64,000 nucleotides of DNA from the NCBI RefSeq assembly GCF_037975245.1, contig NC_092570.1, positions 5,523,001 through 5,587,000 on the forward strand, in the 5' to 3' direction. A program made the position numbers and the translations under genes. The notes under the pieces were generated by a model, which had not been told where the DNA came from, did not search any database, and saw nothing but the letters and a program-made list of their open reading frames with translations. This document shows, piece by piece, positions 29,101-41,100 of the stretch. Each line of letters opens with the position of its first letter. Positions within the stretch are counted from its first letter, which is position 1. The DNA is from Apostichopus japonicus (Eukaryota > Echinodermata > Holothuroidea > Aspidochirotida > Stichopodidae).

Positions 29101-32100
29101 TGAGTATTTCCCCTCTTGCTTCTTTTATAAATATATGTGAACATATAAATACCAGTACACATACATAAATACATAGATATACACATATATGTACATTCAT
29201 ACCTAAATATATATACATTCAAATATATGTATATATACATGCATACACAAATATTAATATGTTACATATTATTATAATTATTATTATGATTTTTATTAAT
29301 ATTTTTAATATAATTATTAAATGTTTATAATTTTTATTATTATTATTATAACTATTAGTATTAATAAATAACATAGGTTATACATATATACAATTATAAA
29401 CAAATAATAAGCAAAATGTAACTTGTATTAAACAGATATTCTAAAAGTGAACATATTAGTAGCATATCTAGCATATTTATAAATAGTCCTCACTGATAAT
29501 TATGGAGAGTACTGCATAGCATGACAGAAGAGTTTTTTTTTTTTTTTTAACTGCCTTCACTCCCAATCCTCTCTCTTAAATGTTGGAAGTTTTCAATTTA
29601 TTATCAAAATATCCAGCTTGTTTGCTTTTTTTTTGTGCTTTTTTTTCACATTATTTTCTCTTTGATCAACAGTGGATGGGGTACCTACTGATCCACCATT
29701 AGTAACTGCAACAGTCTGTGAGTTTTATTTTCTTATAAACAAATTTAAAAACAGTCATTAGTGTTCTGCTTGAAATATTTAAGTTGATATTTCTCAGTTG
29801 TTTATATTTGCTTCAATCTGGTGGTACTATACTTAACCATTAAAGGAAAGATTATGTTCTCAAAACAAAATCTGATTCATTGTTAGTTTGAATAAATAGG
29901 CCGAGGATGATGAAAGGATGTATAAACTTTACAAAAGTTTACAAACTTAAAAAAAACAAAAAACAATTCAGTAAATTTTTTGCTTAACCAAACAAGGAAT
30001 GAAAAAAATTTCAGATAATTTAGGCAAGCCTTGTTAACAACATGTTAAGTCACAATTTAATTAAAAGGTGTGTTTGCTTGACAAAATGTTTTTCATCAGA
30101 AAGAGTTCTCTGAAATACGCTAAAAAACACAGTAACGTAGTTTGCAACATTACTATCTGAGGAGAAGTACGGAAAACAGTCATTTCATCTGAATTTGTTA
30201 TCAAACTCTGAATCCTGATGTTTAATTCTCGGTTATCGTCATTGACGTTAAATTCCTTTGTAAAACAATTCCTGTTTCCTCCAGTCTCTAGTGTCATTCT
30301 CATTCTATAAAAAAATATAAAAAATTGTTTAATAATATATTTTCAGCACCTCTGTGTGGCAATAGTAGCATGTGGAGTTATTACCAAGGCGCCTGTTACC
30401 ATAGACACGGTATCCATGGACAACAAGAGTATAATACCTGGGACTCTGTTGAGGCTACCTGTCAATCTCTGGATGCTCATTTGGTGTCCATCCACAGTGC
30501 GGATGAGAACAACCTCATAAGATCTATGGTGAGTAAAACATAGTCATTTGTCAAAGCTGGTCACCCTGATTGAACTTGACCCGAATCAACTCGACCGTCA
30601 CGACCTAGTATCGTGATATTCCTGAAGACCCACAGACTTGCAATTTACCTCCATGTACAAACTCAACGACCATTAGGCATGCACACTGCGATGGTCTTCT
30701 GTTAATAAGTGGTGGTGCTTGCTTATAGGTCACATGAAAAATCATGTCTCACTGATTGGTCACATTTCTTAAGACTTTTCTATCCCAAAATGCCTCATGC
30801 ACACTGCTGAATGCCAGTCAAGAGAACACCATGTGAAGAGTTTCACCGACTGAAGTCAATCCGTCTTAAAAACTGGCAAAATATTGTTCAGTCCGAGGCT
30901 TAAGCACTGCCGACCTGCCCGACTATCGAAGATTTACCCTCTTTGCCACCAACCCAGTAGAGTCGGGCTGCACACTCAGTCAACCAGTGTACAGTAACTT
31001 AGTTTGGATCATTTAGTGTCCATAATGATCATATAATGTTCAAAGGATACTGGTATTGCCGGTTGTTTCATTTTGGACTATACCATTCGATAATAGTTTG
31101 ACGTACGCCAAGTTTAACAATGGTAAAAGGTCGACATAGGTCACGGGTTAATAATAATATAAATGATATTAATTCTCTAAGTTATAATAGGTTAAGGATT
31201 TGAAGAGTCGTTCTAAAAATAATCTGAGAACAACAAAGGACTGATTTAGATTCTACACACGAACAAAACACCCCTATTTAATAGTGGAATATACCGACCG
31301 GCGACAAATGGGACATGATCCCCCATCCTTGGTGTATTCTCATTTAATAACTACTGTTTCGCTGTGAACCTACAGTGGTATCACATCAGGAACAGGCAGT
31401 GTTTTTCCTTATGCAACAAAGCATAACTATGGTAGCTTGTTATGCCGCAAGTGTCCAACGTATTTTATTATGATAATTTCATTAGATTATTTTGAAATTT
31501 TCCTAAAATCTTTAAGTTCACACACATCACTAGATGTCCAAGAAGCCGATACAGTTGCTTTCTTTTTCATCTTCTAGATGGAAAGAGATGAATTTGAGAA
31601 GATTTGGATCGGACTGCGATCCTACGGGGAAGCAGGATATCAGTAAGTCAAGCATCTGTTATTAATCTATATTCTCAGTTAACCTACATTCATAGATGAG
31701 GACAATAATATGTCGCAATGGATGTTAAATAAAGCTCAAAAAGATGTAGGAAATGAAACAAGCATCTGAAACATCCTGGATTAAAGGGTGTGAAGACACG
31801 GGCACAAAGAAACGTCTCATGCCGGTAATCTGACCTAGTTTCGAATGAGGTGTAACAGAAGTGTAAGACACCACCATCGATCCCAGAAAATGCACACACA
31901 GCTTGCTACCATTGGTAATTAGACACTAGTGTACAGTCAAAACATACAGCTAGGATCAAAACGTCAGGCCCAATTACTTTGTATGTATGTATGGGTGTAT
32001 GAATGTATGTATTTTAGATCCTCCTGCAAGCAGCAACTTGCGAAGAAGCCATCATTGGCTTATCAAAGCCGCAAGCTGACCGAAGTTAATCTCTTAGATT

Positions 32101-35100
32101 CATATTTAATGTCCATGATGATGAATTGTCAACAACTCTGTAACTGGACGACATACATTAATCTTGGATTGACTCAAACTTGGGACCTTATGATTAAAAG
32201 GCACAGGCGTTAACCACTGAGCTAACACTCCTTTACTCCTGAGCTAATACTCTTATACATGTTTTTTTTCGTATTAGATGGTCAGACGATACAGCAGTGG
32301 ACTACGTAGTTTGGGGACCAAATCAACCAGACGACAGAGATGGAGAGTTGGCTTGCCTCGTATTTTCATCAGACAGTAGTAAGACTTAAAATCTTCATCT
32401 GCCTAATTATTTGACATTTTGTGGTTTATTTGAATCTCTTCTTGCTTGGTGTTTTATATCATAAACATTTATCATTTTTTTGAAAGGGAAAACTAACTAG
32501 GCACAAAAAATATTAAAAAATGTTATAAAATCAGGGGAATATTTTGTCTGGTATTGCCTAGCATAGCCAATAAACTTACCTACAAACTGGTCCAATTGTT
32601 ACACAAATGCAAAAATGCCTTTTAGGGTTTATTGTGTACGAAAATGTTCCGCATTATTTTTATACTTAAGATATAAAACAAACATTTATAGAAAATAAGA
32701 ATTTGTGAGCATTACATAAACACCTAGTTATACTTATACTTGTATATTATATACGCTTGCTGTGACGTCAAATGGTTAGAATGTTTTCACAACTACAGTA
32801 ATAGTGGGCATGCATGTGCGTTACAAAAGATTTCACCGAAGGCAAAAGGTGACTTATGCCACTGATGATCTCAATGTGTTTCTTGCTTCCATAGACAAAT
32901 GGTCCCATGAGCTTTGTGGTGAAGCCCTTCCATTCATCTGCAAGAAGGTACCAGGATCCTCTGGACCACCTACTCCCCCCATCAGCACCCAAGCACCAGG
33001 CTATTGTCCCCAGAATTGGCACTCTTGGGGCAACAAATGCTTCCGTTTCTTCCCCGAGCCCGGAGATTGGGAACAGGCCAGAAACGTCTGTGTGTCAAAC
33101 GGTGGCGACATGGCAACAATACGGAACAAAGATGAGCAGTGTAAGTCTACGGGTCGGTCCACGATACGGACCGTGTATTTCTTTGTCCCTCATCTCATCT
33201 GTCTTCTTCTTGCCTAGAGGCAAATAAGGCTTCCACAGAGCGTCTCCATTCATCTCGGTCGGCAGCTGCATTTCTGGCCTCATTCCAGGATCGCCAACCA
33301 GCCCTCTCTCTCTCTTTATCTACTGGCCTGCGCCATGTTGTTTTTGGTCGCCCTCTCTTTCTCCTGCCCTCTGGTGCCCAAGTCATACTGATGTTGCTGT
33401 CGTCGTTTGGGTTTTGTCGCAATATATGCCCAATGAATTTCCATCTTCTTTTCTTAATTTTGATGCTTAGTGGTCCCATTTTTGCTCTCTTTAGCAGTTC
33501 CTTTGTGCTGACCCGTTCTTGCCATCTTATCCCTAGCACTCTCCCTGAGGCATTTATTATAAAATATATCGCTTTTCTTTTCATCCCCCTTTTTCATTTT
33601 CCAGGTCTCGCATCCATATAGTAGGACAGGTATTTCCACACTTTGTAAGTGAAATTAAATCGCATAGTATATCGAATAGTATATTGCAGTTATTTTTTTA
33701 CGACGATGGTTCTGTTTGTTTTATTTTCTTACAGTGTACCTGACCACTCTGTTAGATGATATATCTTACGGGGTATGGATAGGGTTGGAAGACTCAAGGT
33801 CAGAAGGCCAATTCACCTGGGTTGATGGAAGTGATGTAACCTTTACAAACTGGGCCCATTTAGAACCCAACGGGGGACCGATGGTACGTATCACTCACAG
33901 ACATACGGAGACTATCTCTAGTTAATAACTTCGCATATAATCTTAGTTAAGTCAAATTTCAAACTGGTAGCCCAAGTTCTTTTTAAGTTCCCTTCAGTCA
34001 AATATAGACTATGCAGTGAGGATTTTAAATAATATGTTATAACAGTGTCTTCTAGTGTGAAAGGTTAACATGTCATGCAGATATCATATGGATTATTCTT
34101 GGAAAAATTTTTGTTTTGCCTCTAAGAGTAGTTGTCTTTTGCTTTTTATGTTTTGTGAATTAACTGTCAACTAGGGGAGAAGGGAGGGAGGGGTAGAGGG
34201 TTTAGAAAGGGTGTGAGGGCGGAAAGGATGTATCAAGGCCAATCTCTGGTGGTGTGGTAGTCAGTTTATTTAAGTTGACTCTCACAACTGGCACTGTCTC
34301 TGTCTTAAAGGCAGGGTCCATGTTCACGCAGCTTCGATTTCCATGTCCCAAATATGTCCATCTGCAGCTAGATCTTTTTTTATTCTTTTTTTAAATTTAT
34401 TTCCAGTATAAATATAAATATTTATAAACAGGACATCAAAAGTGAGTTTGTAATAAGAATATATTATTTTAAAATGCTAGTGTACAAAACAAAACAAAAA
34501 TATATATATACAAAACATACAAGTGCAGCTGTCTACAATAAATTATCCAGATTACCATTTTCTAAATATATAGCAGCACGATAAACAAAGCTATTACTAT
34601 ACACATATAGTTCTGAATTTTGGTGTTATTGCTTTGTTTCTCAAGTTATACCTAGTAGTTTCTCGAAATAGAGAGTTAAGTTCGGTATGCAAAGAATGGC
34701 TGTCATTTCCCTGTATGCATTTTACACTTCTAATGAACTCATTTTTAACAACATTGTGTACAGTACTCATAAGAAAACTAAAATCTATATTAAAAATTCT
34801 ATAACAATACTTTAAAAAAGTAATAATTCTCTTATTATTTTTACTAAAAATTAGTGATACCAAGCAGAAACAGCATATATTAGGTGTGGTAAGATATTGG
34901 CAGTAAAAGCAGTTACAGCTTACAGTTAACACCAAAACTTTGATTCATTATGTACTGCAGAGTATGGAATATATTAAAAGTGTAAACTCCCAACTTTACA
35001 CTGCAAATTGAGATGTAGAGAAAAATGCATTTCATCAAAAGTTTTACTACAAAATGTAATGAAAAGGATAAAAAAGACGAATTTGTACATTTGAAGTCAC

Positions 35101-38100
35101 CTGACATCTCCTACATTTCTCTCTTCTGGTCTGTACTCTGTGCAGGAAAATTGTGTCGAGATCCGTCACTCGATGTCCCAGTATATACCGGGGTCCTGGA
35201 ATGATGCCCCCTGTGATTCACGATTCGGTGCTCTGTGTCAAAGGTCAAGAGGTAAATATAGATACCGAGAAGGTTGCCAGCTTACACACCGATATTTATT
35301 CCTCAACGTTTATGAGATTGTAAAACAAACGTTCTTCCACATTGAATTAATTGAGGAGTTTTATGTTTATCAACTTAAATAGCTTAAGAGGATTATTCTT
35401 CTTTATAAGGCTTTTTTTGTTATATCATCCCCAGCCCCCTCCCCCCCCCCCACTTATTAGAGCCCAGAGTCATAGAATAGTTGAAGGGATAGAATATGCA
35501 GGAAGGTACCATTTCAAAGTAGGCTTGGAAAGTTATTTTGGCAATGTTGAGGCTTTTTATTCCTCAACGTTTATGAGATTGTAAAACAAACGTTCTTCTA
35601 CATTGAATTAATTGAGGAGTTTTATGTTTATCAACTTAAATAGCTTTAAAGGATTATTCTTTATAAGGCTTTTTTGTTATATAATCCCCAGCCCCCCCCC
35701 ACCCACTTATTAGGGCCCAGAGTCTTAGAATAGTTGAAGGGATAGAATATGCAGGAAGGTACCATTTCAAAGTAGGATTGGAAATTTATTTTGGCAATGT
35801 TGAGTATATTAAGGAGCCAAAAATTGGAGATAGAACAGATTTTGAGGTATTTCAATGTTTCTGACAAATGTGAGCAAAGCCATATTACACACACATACAT
35901 CATATGTATTATGGATATTCTTAAAATACATGAAATTTATGTCACAAACTCTGCTGTGATTTAAAAATAAAGGTATTTCTGCTTCATATTGTTTTCAGAT
36001 GCCTCTGAAACTGCACCTCCCCCTACAAGGACTGCTTGTGCAGAAGGCTACAGCTTCTATGAGAATTCCTGTTATAAGATCATCGCACCTTTCGCCTATG
36101 AGGATGCTAAATAGTAAGTGTACAGACGTGAATATTCATGTTTTGAGATATCATCTTTTATATACATTGTACACTATATTCATCGTACACTGTCTACCAG
36201 TGCCTACTACAATCCAAGCTTGATACAGTGTGGAGTGACTGTAGTCATTCTTTCCATCACCACCTTCAAGACAGCTTAATTAAGAGAGGTACTGGCAGAC
36301 TGAGACTCCCACAACTAAAGACTAATCCACACCGTAATTCCTTCATCCCCGGTGCAATAATAATTAACAATAATAACTTGAGCCGTTAATTGTTTGGCTG
36401 ATTTAATGGGTATGCTCACTGTTTTTATCCATTTAATCTGTTCTTACTTTTTCAACTCTTAAGTGTAAATATGATTATAGGTTTATATATTTTTTATATG
36501 TGCGAGTATCGTAATTTCCTTTTATGGAGCAATAAAGTTTTACTTACTTACTTACATAGGAAACTATGATGTATTTTGACCTGTGAATGTCTTTAAAGGC
36601 ACATGAAAGTAAATCCATCTACGCTAAACAATCCTTGTTCTGTTCTCCTTATCTTCTTCTGTCCACCCCCCCACCCCCACCCTCCCAGTGTCTGATACTC
36701 CTTCTATAGTGGTTAGTGAATGTTCAGTATATATATACTTAATAGCAACTTACCGTCAAATACCAAACTGATAAATAACCTCCTATTGTATTTATAATAA
36801 CCTCTTATTGTATTTTACTTTTATGTGTTGGTATTTTAGGATTATTTTTATTAGGTTATTATTTGTTTTCTCTGTATTTATTTCCTATTTATCAGTTTTT
36901 GTGCAGCGCTTTGATACTTTTTGTGATTTAGCAGTATATAGCGTAGTTGGTGACATTTCTGACAATGGTGCTCAGTCCTTCAAGTTCAGGGTGCATCAGC
37001 ATCCTATTTCCTGTGCCTGATGCTGTAGTAAGCCCCTCCCTTCTAGTTGTTCTAAGTTGCTGTGGACCACTGATTGGCCGATGTGGATTTCCTTTATAGT
37101 ACCCTGTTGTCTATATTTGGTCTTGACTTCTGTCAAACTGCATGGGCTATTGTTCACTTTAGCATTTTATAAAATAAAAATAAAAAAATAAAAATACATG
37201 ACATATTTATTATTAAATCATACTGTGTTACCAATGGGAAGGATTCTCTCTTGTTATGTAAATGAATTGCCTTGTTCTATCATGCCAATAATTAAAGATT
37301 TTTGATTCTCTCATCCAGTGCTTGTGTAGACCATGATGTCTCAATGCCAGTTTTCTTGGCCAGTGTAAATGACTTCTACGAACAGAACTATCTGGAGCTT
37401 CTGGTCGGGAGTTCCAACTTCACCAACCGTGTTTGGATAGGCCTGCAGTATATTAATGTACGTATCTGTAAGGTTCCTCCAATTTAAACAAACTATTTAA
37501 AAATAAAGGCCTATATGTAGTATTGGTCGTCAAACAATAATTATAAACTAGGCCTACACATATTTCATCCACTTTTCTTTTCAGAAAATCATATTTAATT
37601 TTTTATTTTTTTTAGGAAAAAAAAAGTCCTAACTTACGATTATTGGGTAATTGTCCAATCAGATCATATCTTCGTTATATGTCCATAACCTTGATATATT
37701 TTTCAGAAATAAATAATTCCTGCCATCTAACTTAATTGATCCAGTCAGATGTAACAGAGCATACTGTAGCACTGAATTGGTAATTAACAGTAAGACAAAT
37801 GTTGTGGAGATCTGTTGTATCCTAAGACATACTTGATCTGTGTTTTAATTGAAATGAGCTCTTCCGCAAAACATTGGGCACTTTTTTTCCAGGTTGGGAT
37901 TTAAAGTGTGTATCGATAAAATTGCATAAGTTTAAGATGCAAACAAAAATTATATCAAATATAGCCAAAAATAATTCTGTAACAAGAATTTAAGACCTCA
38001 AAGTGTCGACTGGGTGGCCTCGTTTGGTAAATCATCTTTCTCCTTAAAATTCACTCTCTTCCAGGAAAGTGAGAAATTTGAGTGGGTAGATGACTGGCCA

Positions 38101-41100
38101 GTTTATTACACCAACTGGGACTCTCAAGAACCGAGTCAGGAGGAAGGAGATAAGTGTGTCAGCTTCATCCAAGAGACGGGAAAGTGGGATAATCGACCAT
38201 GTACAGAGAAACTAAACGCAGTATGCAAATATACTTTCAGTAAGTACACACACAAGTAAAGTTTCCTTACTATGAGTCCCCAATTGGATAATCGAACATG
38301 TTCAGAGAAACTAAACGCAGTATGCAAATACACTTTCAGTAAGTACACACACAAGTAAAGTTCCTGACTATGAGTCCTCAATTGGATAATCCACCATGTT
38401 CAGAGAACTACTAGCAGTATGCAAATATACTTTCAGTAAGTACACACACAAGTAAAGTTTCCCTACTATGAGTCCCCAATTGGATAATCGAACATGTACA
38501 GAGAAACTACTAGCAGTATGCAAATATACTTTCAGTTAGTACACACACAAGTAAAGTTTCCTTACTATGAGTCCCCAATTGGATAATCGAACATGTACAG
38601 AGAAACTACTAGCAGTATGCAAATATACTTTCAGTAAGTACACACACTAGTAAAGTTTCCTTACTACGAGTCCCCAATTGGATAATCGAACATGTACAGA
38701 GAAACTAAACGCAGTATGCAAATACACTTTCAGTAAGTACACACACGAGTAAAGTTTCCTTACTACGAGTCCCCAATTGGATAATCGAACATGTACAGAG
38801 AAACTACTAGCAGTATGCAAATATACTTTCAGTAAGTACACACACTAGTAAAGTTTCCTTACTACGAGTCCCCAATTGGATAATCGACCATGTACAGAGA
38901 AACTACTAGCAGTATGCAAATATACTTTCAGTAAGTATACACACGAGTAAAGTTTCCTTACTACGAGTCCCCAATTGGATAATCGAACATGTACAGAGAA
39001 ACTAAACGCAGTATGCAAATACACTTTCAGTAGGTACACACATAAGTAAAGTTTCCTTACTACGAGTCCCAAATTGGATAATTGACCATGTACAGAGAAA
39101 CTAAACGCAGTATGCAAATATACTTTCAGTAAGTACACACACGAGTAAAGTTTCCCTACTATGAGTCCCCAATTGGATAATCGACCATGTACAGAGAAAC
39201 TACTAGCAGTATGCAAATATACTTTCAGTAAGTACACACACTAGTAAAGTTCCTTACTATGAGTCCCCAATTGGATAAACGACCATGTACAGGGAAACTA
39301 AACGCAGTATGCAAATACACTTTCAGTAGGTACACACATAAGTAAAGTTTCCTTACTACGAGTCCCAAATTGGATAATCGACCATGTACAGAGAAACTAA
39401 ACGCAGTATGCAAATATACTTTCAGTAAGTACACACACGAGTAAAGTTTCCCTACTATGAGTCCCCAATTGGATAATCGACCATGTACAGAGAAACTACT
39501 AGCAGTATGCAAATATACTTTCAGTAAGTACACACACTAGTAAAGTTCCTTACTATGAGTCCCCAATTGGATAAACGACCATGTACAGAGAAACTAAACG
39601 CAGTATGCAAATATACTTTCAGTAAGTACACACACTGGTAAAGTTCCTTACTATGAGTCCCCAATTGGATAAACGACCATGTACAGAGAAACTAAACGCA
39701 GTATGCAAATATACTTTCAGTAAGTACACACGCGAGTAAAGTTCCTTACTATGAGTCCCCAATTGGATAATCCGCATTAACTTCTTTTCTGTTTTTCGCA
39801 GACCATCCTCCCATTCTGCCGAGCGTCTCCACCGACGACTGTCCTGGAGAGGACTGGACTGCTTACGGTAGGTACTGCTTCAAGGCGTTCACGGATGAAG
39901 ACAACATCTTGGGACAGCCGTCTGCTAAGTACTACTGTAGACAATTCCAACATACGGATCTGGTCAGTCTTCATTCCAAGGAGGAAAACGATTTCATCGG
40001 TCACTTTGTGGATCAGGGCATATACAGCATCTGGCTGGGACTGGAAAGTGATAACGGCGAAGGTAAGAGCTATCATTTCTGCCGTCATGGTGCAGCAGAA
40101 AATATACCCCCCGCCCCCCCCCCCTCTCCTGCCCTCCCCCTTCAGAAAATTGTGGCCACATAAATTTAACGTAGTCCTGTGATAGTGAGATGAGGGGTTG
40201 TAGGTGAGGTTTTCCAAAAAGAAAAGGGAAAAGAAGAAAAAAAGAAGGATTATGTAATTAAAATCTATTGAAAGAATGGTGCTCATACAGTACAGTGTAA
40301 GGATAGCTGCATGATGAGTGAAACCAGGTGGCTGCAATATGTTAAACTAAATCTTAGCACTTTAAAGGTATGCTGTATTGGCCCCAAGTATGCCAGATAT
40401 TCAAATATGGTCACCCTTCGTCCAAATTCCTAAACTATTATTACCACCCTGCAGAAAATGGACATAACTGGGACACTCAGTCATCTTGTGTGTTCGTTTA
40501 AAATGTCTGAGAACAATTTGAAGAGTAAAGACTTCCAGGAAAGTACTTTTTGAAAACTTCTAGCAATTATAGCGTGCTATAATTTGGGGTCTATACAGAG
40601 CACCTTTAAAGATAACTGCTGTTTTAAAGTAGCAGGTTTTTGTTTGGTAATAAACTTCTGGTTCCTGGAAGAGTCAATTTTATGAGTTAATACTGCTGCA
40701 ATGGTTTTGTATAAAGTTCACCTGTGAAGTTTTCTTCACTGTCCCAAGAGGTGCATTTAGCTGGTAATTCATAACATGAACGATTAATTTTCATAACAAC
40801 TTAACAATTCTTTTGCATTGATATGCTAAGTAGACATGGGAACATGTATGTATCTATTATGAAGATGTGGTAGGCCCAGGGGGGTTAACTGTTGATATTT
40901 TTTTGGGCAAGACTCATACACTCTCAAGATTTTGAACGTCGTTGGTGACCTTGATGAGGGAAGCCGTGCAGGGTGTGTTTGATGAATTTCATGTTGAGAA
41001 GAAGTAACCTGCAAGCACAAACAGTTAACTGTGTAACTGTGAGATAAAAGCTTCCCTAGCAGTTAAAAAGACTGTGTGAGATATAGTTTCCAAAGATTAA

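Noticed and set aside
38136-39533. Long minus-strand frames with a repeated LLKVYLHTA motif
   Set aside because: The 99-bp array is 33 codons long, so any open frame in one unit stays open in all. The sense strand carries the real exon.
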